Of a DNA stretch of 64,000 nt, positions 25,113 through 36,589 are shown piece by piece. Where the stretch lies: positions 17,655 through 81,654 of the forward strand of contig JAANBB010000152.1 of assembly GCA_014621425.1 (NCBI GenBank), given 5' to 3'. The notes below the pieces were generated by a model that saw only the letters and a list, made by a program, of their open reading frames with translations, made no database searches and was not told where the DNA came from. Every line of letters begins with the position of its first letter. Within the stretch, counting starts at the first letter, position 1. This DNA is from Cylindrodendrum hubeiense (Eukaryota > Ascomycota > Sordariomycetes > Hypocreales > Nectriaceae). Made by a program: the position numbers and the translations under genes.

Positions 25113-28100
25113 ATGGCTACCATCAAGCAGATTGATGGACGCACGGTAAACGCCACCGTTCCAACACTATATGACAACATAAAGCTAATTTTTCGGGGCA
25201 GATCCATCAAATTCAGTCTGGCCAGGTCATTGTCGATCTCTGCTCCGTAGTCAAGGAACTCATTGAGAACAGTATCGATGCAGGAGCAACAAGCATTGGT
25301 ATGCGCTCTCAACTTGCTTTCCCCCTTTGTTTTCGACCCGGCTCAGCCATTGAATCATCAGTTGATTTATACTAACATGTCTTAAATCAGACGTTCGTTT
25401 CAAAAACCAAGGCCTTGACCTCATCGAAATACAGGACAACGGGACTGGCATATCCCCTGACAATTACCCCTCGGTTGCTCTTAAGCATCACACCTCAAAG
25501 CTCTCATCTTACTCGGATATCGCGTCGCTCCAAACTTTTGGCTTCCGGGGGGAAGCACTTGCCTCCCTCTGTGCTTTATCTGTGCTCTCCGTCACTACTT
25601 GCCAAGCTTCCGAAGTCCCCAAGGGCTCAAAGCTCGCCTTTGAGCCTTCTGGCAAGCTCAAGGGAACAGTAGTTGTGGCAGCCCAAAGGGGAACCACCGT
25701 ATCTGTTGAGAAACTGTTCCACAACTTGCCTGTCCGACGTCGGGAACTCGAACGGAATATCAAACGAGAGTGGCACAAGGTCATCGCCCTCCTCAACCAA
25801 TACGCATGCATTCAGACAAACCTCAAGTTCAGCGTATCTCAACAGCCAACCAAGGGGAAGCGAATTCACCTCTTCTCCACTCGAGGCAATCCTACCACTC
25901 GAGACAATATAATCAACATTTTTGGGGCAAAAACGATGACAGTCTTAGTGCCCCTACATTTGAAGCTGGAGATGCAGCCATCCACCGTCGGTCAGAGTCT
26001 ACATGCCGGTATCAGTGCCGCTCGCACTTCCAGTGATGTCCACGTCGTTGGCCACGTCTCTCGGCCAGCCCATGGTGACGGTCGGCAGACACCAGATCGT
26101 CAAATGTTCTTCGTCAATGGAAGACCATGCGGCCTGCCACAGTTTGCCAAAGTGTTCAACGAAGTGTACAGATCCCACAATTCTTCTCAGAGCCCCTTCA
26201 TCTTGGCAGATATTCAGCTCGATACAGACATGTATGATGTCAACGTCAGCCCTGACAAACGAAGTATTCTACTGCACGACCAAAACAACCTCCTCGACAC
26301 ACTCCGGGATTCCTTGATGACCCTGTTTGATTCTCATGACTATTCAGTCCCCACTGCCCAGCTTCTGAAACCCCGGCAGCAAGAAGCAACATCAAACAAT
26401 ACTACACCAAAAACCCACAAACCAATTCCTCGCCCGGCAGCCTCGAGCGACGACTCCGACGACGATTCGCAATCGGAAAGTGAGGCCAGTGAGATCATAT
26501 CACCGGTTGGTAGTGTCCCTCAAAGGAGAGCGATAACCATGGGTAGGTCAAGGTCCCTAGCAAAGGATGATCATGGTCAAAACTTAATTAGTCGATGGGT
26601 TGAGAGCAAAACGGGAGGTCGACCAACCAACAAACACAGTTCCCCGTCACCTGTCCCTGAGGTACTCACCAGCCGAGCCATGAAAGCAAAAGCTGCTCCC
26701 GCGAATACAGTAATGGATGCCGATGCCCTGGAAAGGTTATCAGAGCAAGGGGAGAGTGACGAAGACGACAAGCCCAGGCCAGTCAAAGACTTCAACAAAA
26801 GACTGGCAGAATTCAGCACAACAAGCCCCAGGGTGACCAGGAAGGCAGCCGGTCCGTCTGCCCTCTCCGCTGATGAGCTCATTGATCATGATCAAGCTCA
26901 ATACTGTGCTACTCAACCTGCCAACCTGGCGCAACTGAATAGTGACGCTCAAAATCAAGCATCACCATCATCCCGCTCACGAAATTCACCTGAAGTCACC
27001 ACCATTGCCATAGGTGATCACATAGAAACCAGCATTATGAATTCCTCGCCGGAGCTAAGTGGTAGGGGTGCGTCCACAAGACGGGTTATTACAAAAGAGA
27101 GAACCCCTACGGATCACCCAAAACCATCATTTGGGAAAAGCCTAACACAGTTGTTTTCCGCCAGTGGGAAAGAACATGATGGGACAAATGCTCACGAGAT
27201 ATCTTCAGGTGATGAAGAGGAAGATGATGGGGGGGTTAGTGGAGAGGATGAAGAAGAACTCGAGGAAAGCCTCGGTGAAGAATCCGACGAAACCGCTAAC
27301 AAAGGGCTCGGCTCGTCAACTCGTTCGAGGATCAATCCGAAGAATGAACAACCTCACAGCATAGCCAATGTCATTGTCGAAGATAACGAGAACATAATTA
27401 ATGAAAGCCCATCGAGCCGTGCGCCCGATTCACGGGAGGGTAGAGCCGAAGGCCACCCCCAGGAGCTGGATGGAAGTTCTCCAGTACCCGAAGCCTCCGC
27501 TGGGCCAAGCACAGCAGAGAAGAGAGAACTGCCATTCAAATCCGGGGTGCGGAAAAAGGACGCCACCTCTCAGACAGTACAACATTTACGAATCGACGAG
27601 GGCACTTTGCGATCACGAATGGCAAGCTGGGCCGAATGTGTCCCGGACAATGATTCCCGCACATCGGGAGGAAGGGAATTGACAGATATCAACGCCGATG
27701 ATGCCGAAGAGAAGCTCTCACTTTCCATCTCGAAAGGAGATTTTTTTCGAATGCGCATTGCGGGACAGTTCAATCTGGGGTTCATCATTGCGGTTCGACC
27801 GGCGAAACCCCAGGTTGGAGATGAGCTAGAATCAGTGGAGGATGATGAGCTACTCATCATCGACCAACACGCCACTGATGAGAAGTATAACTTCGAGAGA
27901 CTGCAAGCGACGACTGTAGTGCAGTCCCAGAGGCTTGTTCATCCGAAACGGCTTGAGCTGACGGCTCTTGAAGAAGAAGTTGTTATGGAAAACATGGTCG
28001 CAATCGAAGCCAACGGATTCAAAATTGACGTTGACACGAGCGGCGATGAACCAGTTGGCTCGAGGTGCCAGCTCCTAGCCTTACCCCTCAGCCGCGAAAC

Positions 28101-28434
28101 AACATTCACTCTCGCCGATCTAGAGGAACTAATCTCGCTGCTTGGAGATGAGTCATCCGAATCCAAATATATCCCACGTCCATCCAAAGTAAGGAAAATG
28201 TTTGCTATGAGGGCATGTCGGAGTAGCATCATGATTGGGAAGCCGCTGGCACAAGGTCAGATGGAGACGTTGGTGAGGCACATGGGGGAGTTGGATAAGC
28301 CTTGGAACTGTCCACACGGGCGCCCTACAATGAGGCACTTGTGCAAGTTGCAGTCGTGGGATGAGAAGGGTTGGGAGGGCGACCGACAATCGGGCTCTGC
28401 GATGACATGGCGCTCGTTCTCTCAGACCAAGTAA
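25113..28434 (+). CDS. pms1: DNA mismatch repair endonuclease Pms1 (MutL-alpha subunit)
   Basis: Nuclear MutL homologue; pairs with Mlh1 and nicks DNA during mismatch repair. Exons 25113-25145, 25202-25298 and 25391-28434 give 1057 residues. The first exon has only 11 codons ([11 protein letters not shown]). The GHKL ATPase domain has [27 protein letters not shown] and [12 protein letters not shown], then [14 protein letters not shown] and the FVNGRPC region. A disordered, acidic linker of ~350 residues follows. The C-terminal domain carries the nuclease metal motif [12 protein letters not shown] starting at Asp868, then [12 protein letters not shown] and [11 protein letters not shown]. All endonuclease motifs are present, so it should be the Pms2-type catalytic subunit. 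Ends 216 bases before the convergent neighbour's stop. Two ACGCGT boxes lie upstream. Confidence 0.96.
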
Positions 28435-28650
28435 CTGGACGATTATTATATGATATCATATCACAGACCGATAGAACATGACTCAAGGAACAGCCAAATT
28501 CCTACTCGTTTCATACATAAATTTCAACATCTGCCAAAATCGCGCCGTTCCTGCTGTACCCACATCCAAACCACATTATCCAGACCGACCTGCGACCATC
28601 TTACAGGAAAATTCATCAAACAAGCGCCACGCGGACTTTTATCTCCTTGC

Positions 28651-30557
28651 TCACCACTCATCACGCCCAAATCGAGTTTCGTAAACAGAGAACCGGGTCC
28701 CGGCAGCGCCACCCCGTCCTTCTTCAGCCACCTTACCGCTGACATTCCGTCGCTCATAAGCACCAGACAAATGCTTAGAGTCAAAGTCGTTGCCCGAGGA
28801 GATTTTGCGGTTATTTCCAACCATGACGGGTGGAGTTGCACTCTTGAGCTCGCCATATGGTCGAGAATAGAAGGACTCTTCCGTTTGGATGGAGCTTTGT
28901 CTGTTTCGCGGCGAGGGTTTCGTCGATGCAAAGGCCGGCTTCTCATCGGCAATATCCTGGCTAGTGCTAACCCGTCTCGTGTTCGAACTGACCTCGGACA
29001 AGGAGTTTCCAAGGGGGTGGTAAGGGGTTCTGGCTCGAGGAGGAGTGGATCGCTCTGTTTCCGTCGGGTTCAGGCGTAGGGGGTGGGGTCGAAGCTCGCC
29101 CCCAAGGTCGGCCCCATCATCGTTATGGATCTGGATGTTCTCGTCGCCATACTCATCCTCAGATGAGTCGTCATTGTAGTATCGCTCAGTCAGGGCCTCG
29201 TAAGATTTGCTGCCACGGTTCTGGGAACTCGTCTTAGATGCCGCCATCTCACGGTTCCGCTGGTTAGTACGAGAAATGAGCGAATCCGTAGGTACCCAGG
29301 TCTCAATGAACTTGGCCGGTCGAGTCTGGCTGTTCCTGTTTGAGCTGCTGGCTGGTCGAGAAGAGTTGGGATCGTTCAAGGGGATTTCGGTGTAAGATTC
29401 ACGGTGGTATGACGGAGCAACAGAGTTGCGCTTGATATCTCTAGAAGCGATCGAGTCACGAGACCCAGGAATCTTGGACGCGATCGAATCGCGAGATCCG
29501 GGAACTATCTGGTACTGGCGAGAACCTCTGCTTCCCACAGTGTTGCTAGATCCAGTCCGCGTATGCATGAAGGGAATGGACGGAGGACGCTCGACGCCAC
29601 CAGAGGGAAGACCGGAGAGCCGACGGGAATCGCGAGGAGTGGAAAGTCGGCTGTCCGTATCCATGGTACTCAGAGTGGAGACAGAGGACTTGGCCTTCTT
29701 GTGCTTAGGTCGGGCCGTCAGATTGTCCTCGAGCGGGTTCATATCTGGGGGCATGAGACTGATCTTGCGGAACATCCATCCCAGCCAGAGTGAGGTAGAG
29801 AGCGAGATCAAGTGGAGACTACCGGCACCGATGAACGTGTAGTAGACGGCTGGCACGAAGATGTCCATGAGATCCTGGTTCGCAAGAACTGTCTTCCAGC
29901 TATCTCCCTTGTTGTGCACAGTCAGAGCGCAAAAGGCATAGATAGGTGCGGCGGCCACATCCGACATGGCAGAAAACAGGTGGTAAGCAGATGACGAGGC
30001 AGGAGGTCGTCCAGAGGAGTCGCGGGAGAGGTGGTAGATGGCATACATGCAGTGAGCCGTGGCGACAGCGGGCTATGGAGTAGGTTAGCTACACCCTTCG
30101 TTGCATGATGGAGCTGAAAAACTCACAGTAACCTTCATGATCCAGCCAGTAACCGACTCAATATTGGACATCAAGATCACCAGGACCAAGATTCCAGCAG
30201 CGCCAACGAGCTCGAGGACGCGCAACAGAAGCTGCAGGTGGCGCAGCCACTTAATCCAACTCTTGATGCGGGGGCTCATTGATGAGTAGTTGTTGGATCG
30301 GTATGAAAGAACCATGTGCGCACTTGAGAAACAGTTAGATCCGGCGTACGCGTACGGGTGGCCCTTTAAAGCATTGGTGATGCCACTTACTCTGGATGTC
30401 GGTTGAAGGAGACAAGAGGTCCATCCGGCTTGGGCTTGAACTTCTTGGGCTCCCAGCTCGCCCTCGTAACGGCCTTGGGGTCGAAGGCGACCTCTGGGAA
30501 TCGCGCATCGTTGAGCTGGACAGCGCTGTACATGAACGGTTGTTGCGCACCACCCAT
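28651..30557 (-). CDS. Fungal multi-pass membrane protein, unknown function
   Basis: I do not recognise a named family. Exons 30557-30391, 30322-30127 and 30072-28651 join in frame to 594 residues. The first ~60 residues are soluble (MGGAQQPFMYSAVQLNDARF). About four membrane segments follow within residues 75-215, including ELVGAAGILVLVILMS, a segment around AVATAHCMYAIYHL, AAAPIYAFCALTV, and VPAVYYTFIGAGSLHLISL. This is a MARVEL-like topology, but no signature was confirmed. The remaining ~370 residues are a Ser/Arg/Pro-rich cytosolic tail with two copies of PGSRDSIAS ten residues apart and an acidic patch, DDSSEDEYGDEN. Such tails are often phosphorylated. Head-to-head with Arh1 across 409 bases, convergent with Pms1. 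Confidence 0.75.
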
Positions 30558-30966
30558 GGTGAACCGCGGGCGCTGGGCTGCGCTGCGCCTGCGCGAGACA
30601 CTGAAAGTCGATGTGGTGGAATGAGGCCGACGAGACGAGCCGGTCGAGATGCGAGTCTTGATGCGGGGAGATCGGAATGTGACGTTCGACGGGCGGCGGG
30701 TGGTTCCAAAATCCAGGTGGGAGAACAATGGATAGGGTGGGTGTGTCTCATCTGAACTTGGTGGTTTGGTTTGTGTGGACACCATTAAGTTGCAGGCGGG
30801 CCCGGTCGCCACAGCAACGCCTCGGAGGTCGGTCCCCGACGCACGACCCGACGACGCAGAGGCCGACAGCGCGACGTAATGCGGCGCATCGGATTGGGGC
30901 CTATCTCAGCGGCAGCAGCACTCTCCGGACAATGTCTGTCGACATCTCTCTTCACCACCAACGAAG
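30558..30966. promoter_or_regulatory. Divergent promoter, membrane protein / Arh1
   Basis: 409 bases between two divergent starts, GC-rich and free of recognisable genes. Promoter role is inferred from layout only. Confidence 0.5.
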
Positions 30967-32635
30967 ATGCCGTTGAGAATTGCACGGCCGCCCGGCTTGG
31001 CGCGCCAGCTGCTCGGGTCCGCCCACAACGGCCGGGCCTTTTCTTCGAGCCCTCGCCGGCAATCCTCTCGATCCCCGGATGTACCGTTCCGTCTTGCGGT
31101 CGTCGGTTCCGGCCCCGCCGGCTTCTACACATCGTACCGGGTCATGGGCAAGATCCCAAGCGCCCGGGTTGACATGTACGAAAGTCTCCCGGTCCCGTTT
31201 GGATTGGTCCGTCACGGAGTTGCGCCCGATCATCCCGAGGTCAAGGTGTGATGAGGATATTCAAAGTCGCTCCGCGAGCAGTGGTTAATGTGTGAAAGTA
31301 GAACTGCCAGGAAAAGTTTGATGAGATCGCCTCGTCGCCCAACTTTACCTTCATAGGGAATGTCTCCATCGGTCAGCCCGGCCACTCCACCCAGCATTGC
31401 ACCATTGAGCTACAATCGCTATTGCGCAACTACGACGCCGTGCTGTTCTCCTACGGAGCGTCAGAGGACAGGAAGCTGGGGATCCCAGGCGAGTCGACTC
31501 TCAACTGCATCTATTCGGCGCGTCACGTTGTTGGCTGGTACAACGGCCTTCCGGACTGCGCGGGCCTGGACTTGGATCTCACCCAGGGCGAGGAGGCTGT
31601 CATCATCGGCCAGGGAAATGTCGCACTCGATGTGGCACGGATGCTCCTTGAAGATATTGATGTGCTGAAGAAAACAGACATCACAGAGCACGCCCTTGCA
31701 AAGCTGGCCGAGAGTCGAGTCAAAAGGGTTCATGTTGTCGGAAGACGTGGACCGATGCAGGTAACCACATCATCCCGGCCAGCGCGACGATCGATAACTC
31801 ACAAATTCCCCAGGCCGCATTCACCATCAAGGAAATTCGTGAGCTCATGAAATTGTCTCGGGTAGAATTCCACTCCTTCGATCGGTCTCTTGTACCGGAG
31901 GACCTCAAGAGCCTACCTCGTGCAACACGGCGGCTGATGGAGGTATTGGTCAAGGGTTCCCCAACTCCGCATGAGTCAGCCTCCAAGTCTTGGTCGCTAG
32001 ATAGTTGTCTATCTCCAAAGCAATTCCTGGCAAATCAAGAGTCGCTCTCCAACGTCGCGAGCACGGAATTCAATATTACGGAACTGTCCTCGCCATTTGA
32101 CCCTAAGTCACCCGTCAAGTCGACAGGGGAAACCGTCATCTTGCCCTCTGACATCGTCTTTCGATCCGTTGGCTACAAGTCGGTTCCCCTACCAGGATTC
32201 GACGATGCCGGTATCCAGTTTGACGATCGCCGCGGCATTATATGCAATGACGGCTTGGGCAGAGTGAGAAGCCTAGCGTCCAGCAATAAAGCAGAGGATG
32301 TCAACAAGCAGAATGTCCCCGGGGTGTATTGCGCAGGCTGGGTCAAAAGAGGCCCTACTGGTGTCATTGCTTCGACCATGCAAGATGCCTTCATCACCGG
32401 AGATGCGATTGCGGAAGACTGGTTGTCCGGTGCTCCCTTTAGTAATACCTCGTCGGAGCAACCCATGAGAGGGTGGGAAGAAGTGAGGAAGGAGGCCGAT
32501 TCATCCAATGGGCGAGCCGTGGCGTGGGATGACTGGCGCAGGATCGACCAAGCAGAGCGCGAGCGAGGGCAGAAAGCCGGAAAGGAGAGGGAGAAGTTCA
32601 CGAGCACGGCTGACATGTTGGCTGTCCTTGGATAA
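30967..32635 (+). CDS. arh1: Mitochondrial NADPH:adrenodoxin/ferredoxin oxidoreductase (Arh1)
   Basis: FAD enzyme of the mitochondrial matrix that passes electrons from NADPH to ferredoxin for iron-sulfur cluster and heme A synthesis. Exons 30967-31245, 31302-31760 and 31814-32635 give 519 residues. The N-terminus is a basic presequence (MPLRIARPPGLARQLL). FAD motif: RLAVVGSGPAGFYTSYRV, then PVPFGLVRHGVAPDHPEVK. The acceptor at 31301 yields the conserved continuation KNCQEKFDEIASSPNF; a later AG at 31309-31310 would drop NCQ. The NADPH-binding motif is VIIGQGNVALDVARML, followed by RRGPMQ and AAFTIKEIRELM across intron 2. The C-terminal signature is YCAGWVKRGPTGVIASTM. Its stop lies 61 bases from the convergent ETF-alpha stop. 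Confidence 0.95.
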
Positions 32636-32696
32636 GGACTAGCAGGAAATTTAAACTTGTTGTATAACGCCTCATTCCATAAGTGTATCATAGACA

Positions 32697-33801
32697 TTAC
32701 GCGCTCTTGACCTTTTCCGTCAACTCGGGCACCTTCTCAAAAAGATCGCCAACAAGACCAACATCCGCAACCTGGAAGATGGGGGCATCGGCATCCTTGT
32801 TGATGGCCGCAATCACCTTGCTATCCTTCATGCCAGCCAGGTGCTGAATGGCACCTGAGATACCAACAGCCACATAAAGCTGAGGAGCAACAACCTTGCC
32901 GGTCTGGCCGACCTGGAGGCTGTTGTCCGCATAGCCACTGTCAACGGCCGCGCGGGAGGCACCGACGGCGGCACCAAGAGCGTCGGCCAGAGGAAGCATC
33001 ACGTTGTCAAAGTCCTCCTTGGACTTAAGGCCACGGCCACCAGCCACGACTCTGCCAGCAGTAGCCAGGTCGGGGCGGTCGGACTTGGCAAGATCCTCAG
33101 ACACCCACTCTGTAGCCGACTCGACCTTGGGGTCAACACCGTCCTCAACTGTCGCAGATCCTGACGCGAGGTCGGCGGGGGCGAAGGCAGTGCCTCGGAT
33201 AGTGACAAGCTTGATGGAGTCTGACGATTCGACGGTGGCGATCGCATTTCCCGCGTAGATGGGTCGGACGAAGGTGTTCTCGTTCTCAATGGCCGTGATG
33301 TCGGAAATCTGTTGCGAATCGAGCAGAGCAGCAACCCGAGGCAGGAGGTTCTTTCCAAAGGCAGTGTGGCCAACGATAACGTGAGTGTATCCGCCCTTCT
33401 TGATGTTCTCAACGAGGAGAGGGGCATAGTTCTCGGGAAGTCCCTGGTCAAGGGTCAGTATGGGGGCGGGCTATGCGGTTGCGATGCGTGCCATTCCTGA
33501 CCTTGTCGTATGCGCCGTTCTCCACGGTGATAATCTTCTCAACGCCGTCAACCTTCGCAGCCTCTGCAGCGACACCCTTGATGTTGCTACCAGCTACGAA
33601 ACCATGGACAGGTCCGCCCAGCTTCTGAGCAGCCGTAAAGGCGCTCAATGAACTGTGGTTCAACTGTCCGCCCCGTTGCTCCAAAATGGCCAGGGTTGAC
33701 AGCAACCTCTGGCGGGCATGTGTGTTAAGGTTCAGAACTGGCGCGCGGCCAATGAGGCCGGAGGCCTGGGTCGCAAGCACTCGTCTCGTAGGGGGAAGCA
33801 T
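32697..33801 (-). CDS. Electron transfer flavoprotein, alpha subunit
   Basis: Mitochondrial matrix FAD protein that, with ETF-beta, carries electrons from acyl-CoA and other dehydrogenases to ETF-ubiquinone oxidoreductase. Exons 33801-33502 and 33443-32697 give 348 residues, the usual size. A basic presequence (MLPPTRRVLATQASGLIGRA) precedes the ETF domain (LAILEQRGGQLNHSSLSAFTAA, HTAFGKNLLPRVAALLD). The C-terminal FAD domain has GRVVAGGRGLKS, ADALGAAVGASRAAVDSGY, QVGQTGKVVAPQLYVAVGIS, SGAIQHLAGMKDS and AINKDADAPIF. The intron uses a GTCAGG donor and is phase 0. Divergent from the Rsc8-like gene, tail-to-tail with Arh1. Confidence 0.96.
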
Positions 33802-34406
33802 CTTTTCGCAAAATTTGGGTGGAATTGACCAGCTTCTTGCTCAAGAAAGCGGAATTTAGGTGCTGGGGGGGATCTTAGAAGAGGGCAGTTGAAGACGGCG
33901 ACGGCTGGTGACGGCCCGAGGTAGCGTACGCCGACTTGTTCGCGTGGGCTCCGCCGTCATCGGCCACTCGCCGGGATTGCACGGTTTTACAGCCAACTTG
34001 CCGAGCCGCCGACTCGGAAAAGGCAATCGCGAGCGAATGCTGGCAGGTGCTTGCGAAAAGCACGTGCGCGGTCAGCTGGTAAAGCACGTGATGGTGTGTG
34101 TCGCACGTGATCTCGATCAACCCCCCTAGTGCCTCGCGCTCTTGGTATGCACTGAGGATGCTGCAGCCAGCCCCCGTTGTCGTCGCGCCAAAATTTCTCC
34201 AAACGCGACCTATCATCGCCATACTCCATCAGGATCACGACGCTAGGCATCGAATTCCCGACGACACATCGACCAACCTCTGCACGAGTTGCTGCGTGAT
34301 ACTCGGCCTCGACAGTAGCCGCGCGACACACCTCGTCTCCCGCGTCCGATTGAACTGCCTCGTTCTATTCGCCTGGTGTTGGCAGCCCACCGCGACTGTC
34401 ATCAAG
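33802..34406. promoter_or_regulatory. Divergent promoter, ETF-alpha / Rsc8-like
   Basis: 605 bases between divergent starts, with three GCACGTG/AGCACGTGATG words (CACGTG E-box cores near 34062, 34086 and an imperfect GCACGTGA near 34105). CACGTG is the core bound by bHLH factors such as Cbf1-like proteins; regulation is inferred. Confidence 0.45.
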
Positions 34407-36589
34407 ATGGACGACTCCGCGACCTACGGCTCACCTGGCAATGGCGCATCGCCTAGTAGCAATCCGATCCTCGCGCAACCTCCCCTGCAGCCGGAGTCTG
34501 GTTCTGGCGATGGTGAAGGTATGCGCGCCCCCATGGACAGGTCCCTGGCTCGTGACACTGACGTGGTATGCAGATGTTCAGATGTCTGAAGGTCTGATGA
34601 GTGAGGCCAACATCAAGCAGGATAGCACAACTCCCGCTCCAGGTACCACACCCCCTCACGCGCAGATTCACATGATGCGTCTGATGAACATTGCGCTGAC
34701 CTTCCAGCTCGCGGTGACGAAGAGATGAACGACGCGCCTGAGGACGCCAAGAATGGAGCCGCGCCGACCGATGCGGCCGCCGGTATTGATGGCCAGGATT
34801 CAAAGTCAAAGGAGACAATCGAGTCGGCTGCTCGCGAGCATCTCATTGCCCAAACTCACGCCATTGTCCTACCAAGCTACAGTACCTGGTTCGACATGAA
34901 TACAATTCACGACATCGAACGAAAGGCGATGGCCGAGTTCTTCAACAACCGCAATCGAAGCAAAACCCCAGCTGTCTACAAGGACTATCGTGATTTTATG
35001 ATCAACACCTACCGGCTCAACCCCGTTGAGTATCTCACGGTGACGGCTTGTCGCAGAAACTTGGCTGGCGACGTTTGCGCCATCATGCGCGTCCATGCCT
35101 TCCTGGAGCAATGGGGTTTGATCAACTATCAGGTATGTCCCTATGTGTCAGGAAGCGAAGCGATCCTAACCCGAACCAGGTTGATGCCGATCAACGCCCA
35201 TCCCATGTTGGCCCGCCCTTCACGGGTCACTTCAAGATTATCTGCGATACTCCTCGAGGCCTACAAGCCTGGCAGCCCTCGGCTGACCCCGTGGTTCTAG
35301 AGGGAAAGAAGAGCCAGGACACTGACAACAAGGCTGCCGCTACCCCCTCTGCCAAGGGTGACCAAAACCTCGGGATCGGACGAAACATCTACGAGGCCAA
35401 TGCAAAGGGAACCCCCATCAGCAAGACCGAGAGCAAGGCGAATGGCGAGACCCCGGCCACCAACGGCGTCCCCGGTACGGAGGATGCAACCAAAACGCCC
35501 ATTGCCAAGGTTCACTGCCACCAGTGTGGTAACGACTGCACCCGAATATACTATCACAGCAATCATACAGACGCCAACCCCAAGGCCAAATACGACCTGT
35601 GCCCCAACTGCTTCACCGAGGGTCGTCTTCCTGCAAACCATACGAGCAATATGTATGTCAAGATGGAGAACCCCACCTACACGTCTATCCTGGATCGAGA
35701 TGCCTCATGGACGGATGCAGAGATTCTGCGACTCTTGGAAGGCCTCGAGCGATTCGACGACGATTGGGGTGAGATTGCCGAGCACGTCGGAACCCGCACG
35801 CGAGAAGAGTGTGTCCTCCAGTTCCTACAACTAGACATTGAAGAGAAGTATCTGGACTCCGAAGCCCCCATCAATGCGCCGACAGGGCTGTCGATGCTTG
35901 GACCTCAGCAAGGACAGCTCCCGTTCAGCCAGGTGGATAACCCCGTCATGTCTGTGGTTGGGTTCCTCGCCAGCCTTGCAGACCCAGCCAGTACGGCGGC
36001 GGCGGCCAACAAGTCGGCCGACGAGCTCAAGCGCAAGCTCCGCAAGCAGCTAGACGGTGACAAATCAAGTGAGGATACTCAGGCCAATGGCGACAGCAAG
36101 GAAAAGGGTGATTCCATGGACGTGGACATCCGACAGGAAGTGACAACGACTACCACCACCAGCACCACCAAGACAACTACCCTGGCTTCGATCCCCCTGG
36201 CCTCGATAGGGGCACGAGCCGCGGGATTTGCATCACACGAGGAGCGGGAGATGACACGGCTAGTGTCGGCGGCATCTAACGTAACTCTTCAGAAGCTGGA
36301 GATGAAGCTCAAGTATTTTGACGAGATGGAGGCGGTGCTGCGGGCGGAGCGACGAGAACTGGAACGGGCACGACAACAGCTCTTCCTGGACCGGCTGGCT
36401 TTCAGGCGGCGAGTGCGGGATGTTCAGGAGGGCCTCAAGGCGGCGGCGATTACCGGGGGTGAGCAAGGCACCCGTATGGCCCACGAGGCCATGAGCGACG
36501 GAGAGCGACTAAGCTTCCAGCCGGCAGCCGGGGCGCAAGCCGTTCCTCCACCAAGCAGCGATGGCCAGGTGAAGAGCTACGAGGCGTAA
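34407..36589 (+). CDS. SWI/SNF-RSC chromatin-remodelling subunit, Rsc8/Swi3-like
   Basis: Nuclear scaffold subunit of ATP-dependent chromatin remodellers. Exons 34407-34518, 34574-34642, 34708-35132 and 35180-36589 give 671 residues. SWIRM domain at ~95-190 ([21 protein letters not shown], then [29 protein letters not shown] across intron 3). A ZZ-like zinc finger follows, with [17 protein letters not shown] and [11 protein letters not shown]. The SANT domain has [37 protein letters not shown]. The C-terminus is a leucine/arginine-rich coiled coil ([20 protein letters not shown]) used for dimerisation. The first ~90 residues are disordered. The presence of a zinc finger fits Rsc8 or a combined Rsc8/Swi3 protein; the two cannot be separated by eye. 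Confidence 0.93.
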
